Shown: positions 1 through 7,948 of the stretch, piece after piece
Layout: every line of letters begins with the position of its first letter
Numbering within the stretch: the stretch's first letter is position 1
Assembly (NCBI GenBank): GCA_021163005.1
Contig: JAGGXP010000041.1
Coordinates: 1-33,251 of the forward strand
Direction: 5' to 3'
Length of the DNA stretch: 33,251 nucleotides
Source: Candidatus Aenigmatarchaeota archaeon
GTDB taxonomy: Archaea; Aenigmatarchaeota; Aenigmatarchaeia; QMZP01; JAFGSV01
Program-made: the position numbers and the translations under genes
The notes under the pieces: generated by a model
Seen by the model: the letters and a program-made list of their open reading frames with translations, nothing else
Database searches by the model: none
What the model was told of the DNA's origin: nothing

Positions 1-140
1 ACATATAAGATGTCACTATAGACAATCCTAAACTTGAAAAAGGCAATAAAACATACACATGCGAAAACTGTAATAAAAAACTCAATCCAAAACATGATAG
101 CATATTTTCTCTATCAGACGTGACAACGTATGGTGAATCT

Positions 141-272
141 TCATATCGTTTTACCTTCAATTATCTCCTTTAATCCCGATTTTTCAGCGAGTATTTCATA
201 AGTAATGGTCTTTCTTTCTTTTGCTTTACTCTTAATAATATTATAAATTTCTTGGATTATCTCTTCATCCAT
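141..272 (-). CDS. Possible 43-aa small ORF (MDEEIIQEIYNIIKSKAKERKTITYEILAEKSGLKEIIEGKTI), perhaps a truncated helical/HTH protein
   Basis: Hand-translated from ATG at 272 to TGA at 141; helical, protein-like composition; too short to assign. Confidence 0.3.
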   Translation of the reverse strand: MDEEIIQEIYNIIKSKAKERKTITYEILAEKSGLKEIIEGKTI

Positions 273-324
273 TACAAATTTTTGTTAAGTATCCTTAAAA
301 AACTTAAATTCCCCCTCTAAATCG

Positions 325-474
325 TTAATCTCCCGGCGGGGGCATATCTTCTATTAAATCAAACACGTCAACAACCGTCCGACAAAGCCGACAAAACATT
401 CCATCTATAATGATGCTGTGTGTGCTGAACCTGCCGGAATGATTCTTGCCCCTTTTATGGGGTTTCTTTAGACC
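325..474 (-). other. Open frame directly after the E1-like gene, in its -1 frame, encoding GLKKPHKRGKNHSGRFSTHSIIIDGMFCRLCRTVVDVFDLIEDMPPPGD-stop
   Basis: Codon-by-codon reading on the minus strand; joins the E1 frame if a -1 slip (or a missing base) occurs in the T5 run at 475-479; contains CRLC. Confidence 0.4.
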
Positions 475-1016
475 AAAAATTCAGAGAGTTCTTCCATTAC
501 GCCTGCAGCAGCCATGAGAAAGCCGAATTTCACCCTGACGCCCTGAAGATGTTCCCCGCCCTGGCAGGAATGCCTTGTTTTCATTTTGCTTCCGGATGGC
601 AGCGATTCTGCTGCCTGCCTGCTTTCGGGTTTCCTGCTGCTGAACACAACCCATTGCGAGCCACTGCATCTCGCATCAATCCATTGTTTTTTTGTCCTGT
701 ATACAAGATGCCTCGATGCCTCATTGTCGGTGGTTGTTATCACAAGGTCAAAAGGCCGGAGTTGCCTGCTGCTGGTGATATATTCGGGCAGGGCCTTCAT
801 ATGATACCTTTTCGCCAGCACTTCCGTCTTGTTTTTGCCTATGTCCTCGGATTCAAACCGTTGCCAGAGCAGGTTTTTCAACTCAACCCTGTCACCGTCC
901 GCAAGTGTCACATCGGCTCTGATTATGCTGTTCCTTCTCGCGAATTCGAGGAATTCAGCCAGCCAAGATCCTATCCCGCCGCAGCCCATTATCAGTATTT
1001 TCCGCTGCATGGACAC
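468..1016 (-). CDS. ThiF/MoeB/UBA-type (E1-like) adenylating enzyme, short form
   Basis: N-terminal nucleotide-binding GCGGIGSWLAEF; ADGDRVELKNLLWQRF resembles xDxDxVExxNLxRQ; GKNKTEVLAKR; TTTDNEASR; SCQGG...FLMAAAGVMEEL. Confidence 0.8.
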   Translation of the reverse strand: MSMQRKILIMGCGGIGSWLAEFLEFARRNSIIRADVTLADGDRVELKNLLWQRFESEDIGKNKTEVLAKRYHMKALPEYITSSRQLRPFDLVITTTDNEASRHLVYRTKKQWIDARCSGSQWVVFSSRKPESRQAAESLPSGSKMKTRHSCQGGEHLQGVRVKFGFLMAAAGVMEELSEFLV

Positions 1017-1025
1017 TGACTCCTC

Positions 1026-1253
1026 CTATCTCCTGAACTGTTTCCGCGGCGGAAGTTTTTTCAGGCCGTGCATTATTTCAAGCACGCATTTTTCCGAACA
1101 CGCGTCCTTCTCAAAGCGTGTCACCTCAACGGGTCCCAAACTTTCCGCGGCTGTTATCGTGAACCAGCCGTACGGAAGATCGTAACCGTTCCTGACAGTC
1201 TCTTCCTTTCCGCAGCTGTCGCACCTGATTCTGCGGTATTCAGCTATTGACAT
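1026..1253 (-). CDS. 75-aa putative zinc-binding protein (CxxC...CxxxC, treble-clef-like)
   Basis: RCDSCGKEE...DACSEKCVLEIM; about 10 nt upstream of the E1-like start. Confidence 0.65.
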   Translation of the reverse strand: MSIAEYRRIRCDSCGKEETVRNGYDLPYGWFTITAAESLGPVEVTRFEKDACSEKCVLEIMHGLKKLPPRKQFRR

Positions 1254-1286
1254 GTTTTCCCTCCCCTCAGACAGATGAAGGGCTCT

Positions 1287-1481
1287 TCAGCCCCCGACAA
1301 GTCTGTCTGTTATGATGACCTCGGAGTCATCTTCTATGCTGTCTGCTGCCGGCTGGAACATGCCGTCTTTGAAAACCCATTTTCCGGCGGCTATCTGCTC
1401 GGCTATGTAGGACGTCGCTTCCTCCGTCTTCAGTTCCAGTTCTGTGTGTCCATTTTCATTCAGCACTTTTATTTTTACCAT
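1287..1481 (-). CDS. 64-aa putative ubiquitin-like (beta-grasp) modifier with C-terminal di-glycine
   Basis: MVKIKVLNENGHTELELKTEEATSYIAEQI...DDSEVIITDRLVGG-stop; two N-terminal strand-like segments then a helix, final hydrophobic strand and RLVGG tail (ubiquitin ends RLRGG); codons verified at 1287-1316; E1-like gene two genes downstream. Confidence 0.7.
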   Translation of the reverse strand: MVKIKVLNENGHTELELKTEEATSYIAEQIAAGKWVFKDGMFQPAADSIEDDSEVIITDRLVGG

Positions 1482-1499
1482 TTTACTACCTCCTTTTAA

Positions 1500-3080
1500 T
1501 TAAGAGATTATGACTTCATCGTTGCCCTCATCAGAAAGTGTCTCGACCTCTGCTTTGAGAGACGTGTCGTTGAGCAGGAGAAGCATCTGCGAAAGCAGTC
1601 TGTCCGAATTGACTAAATACTTTTTTCTGTCATCTTCTTCAATGCAGATATACCCTCCGGCCGGAAATGTGCGTACTTCTGTATCGTTGCTTATGAAATA
1701 ATTGCGTATCTCTCCTTTGACTATGTAGCCTTCCTCACCGTCGAAAACATCTTTTTTTATTCTGTCCCTGTGTTTCTCCAGGAATTCCCTAAGCAACCTG
1801 TCTGCATTTCTTTTCGCCTTTGCAGCGTTCTCCCTGGCTAGTTCCATTATCTTAAGGGTGTCCTTCTTGCCGAATATTGAAGAAAGCCGACGGAACATCC
1901 AAGAGACTTCAAAATGGTCTATTAACCAGCGAGGAGGTTTGGCAATATCCGGTAAATAGTCACGGAAGAACATATCATCGAGTTCTGAAACGTTGTATTT
2001 CAAAGGCACGGTTTTCCCGTCGAGCGGCGATACCGCGTACATTTTCCCCTGTTCGTAAGACACTGCTATTTTGATGTGAAATTCCTTGTCTCCATCGGCT
2101 TTGAGACCGCGGGCGCTGAACAGCAATCCCCTTTCCAGCTGCCGTTTGACAGCTATGGGTGTCACGGAAAGTTCGCTGCTCATTTTAAGTAACTCTTTTC
2201 GGCTTTTAATGTCCGGGGAATTCATGATAAGATGGCCGAGGCTTTCGGTGTCTATTTCCCTGCCGTCTATGAAAAATCTGTTCTTCTTCACCTCAAACCA
2301 AAAGTATATGTCTCCCAGTATCATTTTGTACCTGCCGTTCTGAAGATTCGTAATGTTTTCGGAAATGGATTTAAGGATATATTCAACATTTGCTTGGGAA
2401 TGAAGAAGAGAAAAGCAGCTGGGGAGTCCCATATTCACATATGAGACGATGTCTGTATTTTCTATGCCGTATTTCCTTCCTTTGTAAATGAAGAATTTTC
2501 GTGTCATTTTCAGCGGCCCCTTATTATGCAAAAGATTCTTTCTAAGCCTTTCGAAAAGTCTCATGTTTACTTTCAGCTCCTTCTCTGTGAATGTGCCCTT
2601 CCTGTTTTTGCCGGAAGGTGATTCGAGAATGTCAAAAAAGATGTCCTCGTCCATGGCTGTTTCATCAATCGGCCAGTAGTTCATATTGAATGTCCGCGTT
2701 TTGGATTTGGCCTTGATTTTTCTCACTGTTTCGCTGCCGAGGTTTTTCGTTCGGATTATGATACCGTCAAACTCGTAAAATCCATCTTCGAAATGTCTGT
2801 ATCTTGGCTGGTTGTATTTCGAGATTTCCAGTTCCCTGCTATTCCACAGCACGAACTTTGTTCTCCCCTTCGTCCAGACCTTTTCAATTCTGAGCAGACG
2901 ATCAGACCGCCAAGTGTTCATCCCAAAGGAATCAGGCATTTTGATGGAGACTGGCTTCGTCATCGAGGACCAGACGCTTTTAAGATTAGGGTCCTCTATC
3001 CCGTAAATCTTCAGCGTGTAGTAAAGGTCTCTCCATGACATAAGACGCTCCTTAACTATTTCCTGATTTTCCAGCAACAT
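1500..3080 (-). CDS. 526-aa uncharacterised protein of the Ubl/E1 cluster
   Basis: Long ORF 18 nt upstream of the Ubl gene, same strand; I recognise no family; only two Cys (PSCFSLL, GYICIEED). Confidence 0.75.
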   Translation of the reverse strand: MLLENQEIVKERLMSWRDLYYTLKIYGIEDPNLKSVWSSMTKPVSIKMPDSFGMNTWRSDRLLRIEKVWTKGRTKFVLWNSRELEISKYNQPRYRHFEDGFYEFDGIIIRTKNLGSETVRKIKAKSKTRTFNMNYWPIDETAMDEDIFFDILESPSGKNRKGTFTEKELKVNMRLFERLRKNLLHNKGPLKMTRKFFIYKGRKYGIENTDIVSYVNMGLPSCFSLLHSQANVEYILKSISENITNLQNGRYKMILGDIYFWFEVKKNRFFIDGREIDTESLGHLIMNSPDIKSRKELLKMSSELSVTPIAVKRQLERGLLFSARGLKADGDKEFHIKIAVSYEQGKMYAVSPLDGKTVPLKYNVSELDDMFFRDYLPDIAKPPRWLIDHFEVSWMFRRLSSIFGKKDTLKIMELARENAAKAKRNADRLLREFLEKHRDRIKKDVFDGEEGYIVKGEIRNYFISNDTEVRTFPAGGYICIEEDDRKKYLVNSDRLLSQMLLLLNDTSLKAEVETLSDEGNDEVIIS

Positions 3081-3185
3081 GAATCGTATAAGAAGCGAGG
3101 ATTAACTATGCTTTTGTTTTTTTTCGTGACGCGGAAAAAAGTCCGGACATGACGAAATATATCCATTCACAATGAAATGTTTCCG

Positions 3186-3464
3186 TTATTTTTTGGAATA
3201 TGCTTCAAAAAACGGGGGCATGTTGAATTTCGGATTACAGACATACCCGACCCTCGCCTTTCCATTAACTATCTTGCCGCTCGTTTTAATGATGTCCAGA
3301 TTTGCGAGTTCCCTAAGTATTGTATATACCCTGCTCTTGCCCATCGACAACCTTTCGATTATCTCGCTGGTAGTGAGTACACACCCGGCCCCATAAAGGC
3401 AAAGATAGACTTTCCAGTGCGAATGCGTCCACCTGCTTATCAGAAACTGTTCAATCTCGTTCAT
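3186..3464 (-). CDS. Winged-helix DNA-binding protein (TrmB/MarR-like)
   Basis: HWKVYLCLYGAGCVLTTSEIIERLSMGKSRVYTILRELANLDIIKTSGKIVNGKARVGYVCN reads as a wHTH; start overlaps the stop of the upstream gene. Confidence 0.65.
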   Translation of the reverse strand: MNEIEQFLISRWTHSHWKVYLCLYGAGCVLTTSEIIERLSMGKSRVYTILRELANLDIIKTSGKIVNGKARVGYVCNPKFNMPPFFEAYSKK

Positions 3465-4351
3465 CTGTCATCTACCTTTACTTTGTGCTTATCGCCGCCG
3501 CTTTCGTTTTCCATCAGCGAGAGATAGTAATCCCTCAGTTCCTTTTTGGCCTTAAACAGCATGTTCTCAAAATCTATATTTTTTTCAATGAACATGGATT
3601 CGATGATGGCGTTGGTGTTTTCTTCACTACCAACAGTAGGACTCGAGACCAGATGCAGGAGTATGAGATTTTTTATGAGTATTTGCTCGTCGGGCAGCAG
3701 TTTTTTCAAAAGGTCCTCCTTTATTATGGGATAAAAGAAGTTCACACCGGAATAGAACATGTAGTTATGGAAACCGTCAAAAATGTCACTGAGCGTTATA
3801 TCCGCTGTTTTAAAGTAATCGGCAATTACGTCTTTGAGGTATGTCAGAATAAAATTCTTCATCATCCTGTTTGAAAATATTTCCTTTCTATTCTTCATAA
3901 ACTCGTGTATGATTTTTCTCTCTTCTTTATCTTCATACACTACATATTTGTCATTATAATCGTAATCGAAACTTTTTATGAGAAGGGCATAAATCTTGTT
4001 CCAGTTGATTCTGATGAGCCTGTTCTTTCTTTTCGTTGAATCGAACCTCAACAGGTTTTTTTCCGCCATAATGTTAATCTGCCTCGTGATGGCCGCCTTT
4101 GACTTCTTCAGCATCTTGGCTATATCAATCGCTCTCATTCCCTTATGAGTGATTTTCTTGCCGTCTTCAGATTCTGCAAAGAATTCATCGTCGGCAAGCA
4201 GTGCCAGAATGGAAAATATAGGAGACGAATCGAGAATTTTATCCGGTTTCATCATTTCCCTGGCTTCTTCAATAGTCAGACTCTCCCTGACTGATTCCTC
4301 TCCGGTTTCTGCACCTTCCATGTCTTTTTCGACATTCTTTCCTGAAGTCAT
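3461..4351 (-). CDS. Winged-helix (MarR/ArsR-like) transcriptional regulator, 296 aa
   Basis: KGMRAIDIAKMLKKSKAAITRQINIMAEKNLLRFDSTKRKNRLIRIN is a HTH segment; 4-nt overlap with the following gene. Confidence 0.65.
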   Translation of the reverse strand: MTSGKNVEKDMEGAETGEESVRESLTIEEAREMMKPDKILDSSPIFSILALLADDEFFAESEDGKKITHKGMRAIDIAKMLKKSKAAITRQINIMAEKNLLRFDSTKRKNRLIRINWNKIYALLIKSFDYDYNDKYVVYEDKEERKIIHEFMKNRKEIFSNRMMKNFILTYLKDVIADYFKTADITLSDIFDGFHNYMFYSGVNFFYPIIKEDLLKKLLPDEQILIKNLILLHLVSSPTVGSEENTNAIIESMFIEKNIDFENMLFKAKKELRDYYLSLMENESGGDKHKVKVDDR

Positions 4352-4370
4352 GCATTATTTTCAGTGCAAA

Positions 4371-4381
4371 GTTTTAAAAAC
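4371..4381 (-). promoter_or_regulatory. TATA-box-like promoter element for the regulator/Ubl cluster
   Basis: TTTTTAAAAC about 25 nt upstream of the 4351 ATG on the minus strand, consistent with a leaderless archaeal transcript. Confidence 0.45.
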
Positions 4382-4474
4382 AGTTAACATCATGTAAACT
4401 ATATTTTCCATCGCAGATATGGAATTGTATATTTTTGGTGCATTGTTTTTAGAGCTTATTTCTAACATCTCATC

Positions 4475-4741
4475 ATGGAAAGCGCCAAGAAGTCCGATTC
4501 AACGGGCATGATGATTATAGACTTCAGCAACGGCGTCCGGGTCATGCTCGACGTGCATGCGCTTCTCAGGGACGGGAACGGACGCAGGTTCATAAGAGCG
4601 ATGGGCGATACTTTGAGGCGCGGCCTGGTGACGAAAGAGAATCTTGAAGCGGACAACAGAAGGCGCTTAGAGAGGGACTTGCTCATCGCCCAAAATGCCG
4701 GTGATGTCATCTGGAACCCAAAGAAATACGCGCATGTTTAG
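4475..4741 (+). CDS. Hypothetical protein, 88 aa
   Basis: Complete ORF between divergent and convergent neighbours; no recognised motif. Confidence 0.55.
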   Translation: MESAKKSDSTGMMIIDFSNGVRVMLDVHALLRDGNGRRFIRAMGDTLRRGLVTKENLEADNRRRLERDLLIAQNAGDVIWNPKKYAHV

Positions 4742-4749
4742 CTGCTTTT

Positions 4750-5922
4750 TCACGCAGGGACTCTCGCTATCTTCCACCGCACGAGAAGCCATGAGAACAA
4801 CATGGGTATCATGAATGTGAACACTATGCTCGACGCCACGACGACCGAGTAGAGCTCAATGCCTATGAGTCCGCTGTCAAAGAGTATCTTTATGATTATA
4901 ATGCTCGTGCTGAACCTCACTGAAAGCCCTATGCCCAGCATTATGCTCTCCCTGAAAGGCATGGAATTTCTCGCTGTAAGCAGGCTTCCTATGAGCTTCG
5001 ACGCCATGGAAACCGCGACTATCAGCAGTATCATTACCGGGAAGGATGTCAGATAGGATATGTCGAGAGACGCTCCCACCCATACGAAGAATATGGGGGC
5101 GAAAAAGCCGTAGCATACAGACTTCACCTCGCTCTCTATGAGCCTCAGTCTCTTTTTGGAAACGAATGTCCTGAGCCCTATGCCGGCGAGGAATGCGGCA
5201 AGGGCAGTCGCCTCGGCGTATTGCCCTATGCCGAGGAACAGGAACAGCACGAAAATCGAGAAAATGAAGAGCGTTTCTATGTTGAGGAAGTTGAACTTCT
5301 CACCCTCTTCCTTGAGCTTGCTGAAGGTGAAGGTGAGTACAAACAGGGCAAGCAACGAGCCGAGAATCAGCCAGATGTTGACGCTGCCAGCCTCAGCTGT
5401 TGTCGTGCCGACAACAGCCACCACCATGACAAGAGCCGCCACCTCTATGATGTCGTCAAGCACACCTATGCCTATTATGGCCTCACCCAGCCTGGTCCTG
5501 ACCATCCTGAACTCGTCGAGTATGGGTATAAGTATGGCCTCGCCTACCGTTGCGAACGACAGGGCCACGAGGAACGATACCAACCAGCCGTAGCCGAACA
5601 CGAAGTACACCAGAAGTGTGCCGAAGAATGCCTCGAAAAGTATGATGAAGAATGTTGACTTTAGCAGGAATGCTCCCTTCTTCTTCATGTCCTTTAGGTC
5701 TATCTCGAAGCCTATGATGAACAGGAGGAAGTACATGCCGAGCTGTGCCAAGAATGCAAAGCTCTCAGAGCCCGTGACGTCCGAAAACGGGTTGTACACT
5801 GCTAAAAGCACGCCGAATATGAGGGCGGCGAAAATCCACGGCATCCTGAAACGCTCGAGCACCTTTCCCACTATTATCGTGAAGATGAATGCCACAGCGA
5901 GAACCAAAAACATGTTTAGCAT
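4750..5922 (-). CDS. CPA2-type cation/proton antiporter (Kef/Na+:H+ antiporter family)
   Basis: Many TM segments; LAQLGMYFLLFIIGFEIDLKDMKKKG...GEAIIGIGVLDDIIEVAALV...AFLAGIGL; start taken at MLNMFLV. Confidence 0.85.
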   Translation of the reverse strand: MLNMFLVLAVAFIFTIIVGKVLERFRMPWIFAALIFGVLLAVYNPFSDVTGSESFAFLAQLGMYFLLFIIGFEIDLKDMKKKGAFLLKSTFFIILFEAFFGTLLVYFVFGYGWLVSFLVALSFATVGEAILIPILDEFRMVRTRLGEAIIGIGVLDDIIEVAALVMVVAVVGTTTAEAGSVNIWLILGSLLALFVLTFTFSKLKEEGEKFNFLNIETLFIFSIFVLFLFLGIGQYAEATALAAFLAGIGLRTFVSKKRLRLIESEVKSVCYGFFAPIFFVWVGASLDISYLTSFPVMILLIVAVSMASKLIGSLLTARNSMPFRESIMLGIGLSVRFSTSIIIIKILFDSGLIGIELYSVVVASSIVFTFMIPMLFSWLLVRWKIARVPA

Positions 5923-5979
5923 AATAAAACTTTGTCTTTGCCTATAATAAATTCCCCGCATGCGAATGCAGGGAGCAAC

Positions 5980-6999
5980 TCACAGCAGCAGGCCCGTCGT
6001 GTGTTCGGCATTGCCGACAGCTGTGCCGAAGTCCTCTGATGTCTTCTTTTTTCCCGTCTTCCTGTCTTCAAGCATTATGTCGCTGATTGTCGCAGGATAC
6101 TCATTGTACACGAGCCTGTTCGGGATGAGCCCGAACGCGCGCTTCCGGAAGATCCATGACGAGTGTGCATAAGATTTCACTGTGAAACTTATCCTGCTTT
6201 TTTCGTTCTCACCACTCACTTCAAAATTGGGAATGTCCGTTCCCTTTCTTACAACTTTCATGTTCTTGAAAATGTGCATGTCTTTGCCGTCGAAGAATGA
6301 TATGTCCTTTTTTACATTCTTTCCGAAAACGAAGTGGTTAGTGTATGTCATTGCCGCTCCTTTTTCGAAATGGAAAATGCCCCAATACCATGGTATGGCC
6401 GGTGCGTTCACAAAAACGCGCTGGAAGTAGGCGGTTCCCTTTATGTTTTTTCCTTCTAATTTACCTGTAAGTTCTGTGTGATTGAGCTTCAGTATTGAAT
6501 AACCCATATTGCCTAACAGTTTATCGGAATGATAAAGAGATTTCTTGAAACTGTCCCCGGTGTTCTCCTTTGCAATGAACTCCATTTTGCGGCCTATCCT
6601 GACTACGCTTTTCGTGCCATTAACAGCAAAGGACGTCGGGGTTTTTGAATCAGTGGAAATGCTGTCTTTCCCGACTTTGATATGACATTTATCCAAAAGG
6701 AAGTTGTGATGCATCCTGTTTCCGTCAAAGTACCAGGCAGCAACCGCGCCGTCAAGATTTGTTCTGTCTAAAGGCAGCTTGATGTCCAGCTTCATATCAT
6801 TGCAGTATATTGTCTTCTCATTCTTTGCTGACCATAATATCATCAGTTGCCGTGGTTTGTCGGGATTCTTTGGATTGTTGAAGAAAAACAGCCAGAACCA
6901 CCACCACCACGAGCCTTTGGGCATGGGTTCATGCCTTATGTCGAAAACCTTTTTCGCAAAATCCACCCTGAGCTCAACCATATTATCTATTGGCGCCAT
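5980..6999 (-). CDS. Lipocalin-like / AttH-CrtC-type (hydroxyneurosporene-synthase-like) protein
   Basis: beta-rich ORF with W/F-rich blocks (GTAYFQRVFVNAPAIPWYWGIFHFEKGAAMTYTNHFVFG); the tracked N-terminus beyond 6999 is antisense to the next gene. Confidence 0.5.
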   Translation of the reverse strand: MAPIDNMVELRVDFAKKVFDIRHEPMPKGSWWWWFWLFFFNNPKNPDKPRQLMILWSAKNEKTIYCNDMKLDIKLPLDRTNLDGAVAAWYFDGNRMHHNFLLDKCHIKVGKDSISTDSKTPTSFAVNGTKSVVRIGRKMEFIAKENTGDSFKKSLYHSDKLLGNMGYSILKLNHTELTGKLEGKNIKGTAYFQRVFVNAPAIPWYWGIFHFEKGAAMTYTNHFVFGKNVKKDISFFDGKDMHIFKNMKVVRKGTDIPNFEVSGENEKSRISFTVKSYAHSSWIFRKRAFGLIPNRLVYNEYPATISDIMLEDRKTGKKKTSEDFGTAVGNAEHTTGLLL

Positions 7000-7030
7000 T
7001 ATTTTAAACCATTTGTGATAATTGGTATCT

Positions 7031-7948
7031 ATGAAAAACCTGACAGTCGGTATATTCAATGACGAGGAACTTGGCGCGCTTCTCGGTAAGAGGGGAACAG
7101 ACACAGATATACGCATGTTCAACAGGAAGGAAAACGACATCATATACACATTCATGCACCCTGTGGAAGGCAGGCCCGTTCCAAAGAGCCAGATTATGTC
7201 CGCAATTAATGCTGCCATTGTTTCATTCGAAAAGCAGACACCCGAACTGGGGGAGAGCATACTGATGCTTGACGCCGCAGGCATCTCCCAAGGCATAGCG
7301 ATAGTGCCTGAAGGCACTGACGTGAAAAGCGTCATAGGCATGACAAAAGGCACGTCGCTCGAGGGTTTTGTCATGCTTCCCAGAGACCAGCACAGGATAA
7401 TCGAAGCGCTTTCTAAGATGCATGCTGAAAGGGACTCCGCCGGACCGGCATCAGTGATTATTGACCAGGCATTCAGTGTCAGGGGTGTCGGTGAGGTGGC
7501 TCTGGGTTTTGTAAAAACCGGGACAGTGAAAAGGCACCAGAAGCTCATGCACATGCAGGCCGGGAAGGAAGTGGTAATACGCAGCATCCAGATGCACGAC
7601 AAGGATTTTGAAGAAGCCGGTATCGGTTCGAGGGTCGGGCTCGCAGTGAAGGGTGTGACAGCAGAGGAGATGAAACGCGGGACAGTGCTTTCTGAGAATG
7701 GGGTCTACATGCTCGCCGACAATGTTAAGCTGGAGTTCAGGGAAAACCGTTTTTACGGAGGCGCAAAGGAAGGCAAATTCCACGCGACTGTTGGAATGCA
7801 GTCGTTTCCCGTTGAGTTGAGTTTTGATGATGGCAAAGCTGTTGCAAAAGCCGACAGGAAGGTGGCCTACAGGAAAGGCGAAACATTCTTCCTGCTTGAC
7901 CTTAACGCAGAAAAGGTTCATCTCATCGGGAGCGGCAGGCCGCTTTAG
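7031..7948 (+). CDS. EF-Tu/SelB-like protein lacking a canonical GTPase domain
   Basis: IIDQAFSVRGVGEVALGFVKTGTVKRHQKLMHMQAGKEVVIRSIQMHDKDFEEAGIGSRVGLAVKGVTAEEMKRGTVL resembles SelB/EF-Tu domain II. Confidence 0.75.
   Translation: MKNLTVGIFNDEELGALLGKRGTDTDIRMFNRKENDIIYTFMHPVEGRPVPKSQIMSAINAAIVSFEKQTPELGESILMLDAAGISQGIAIVPEGTDVKSVIGMTKGTSLEGFVMLPRDQHRIIEALSKMHAERDSAGPASVIIDQAFSVRGVGEVALGFVKTGTVKRHQKLMHMQAGKEVVIRSIQMHDKDFEEAGIGSRVGLAVKGVTAEEMKRGTVLSENGVYMLADNVKLEFRENRFYGGAKEGKFHATVGMQSFPVELSFDDGKAVAKADRKVAYRKGETFFLLDLNAEKVHLIGSGRPL

Noticed and set aside
9-173. Open frame with TYTCENCNKKLNPKHDSIFSLSDVTTYGESSYRFTFNYLL
   Set aside because: No credible start codon and near the window edge; at most a decayed Cys-pair protein
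7002-7602. N-terminal 200 aa of the 5980..7602 ORF
   Set aside because: Antisense to the EF-Tu-like gene; the real start is most likely at 6999 or 6981
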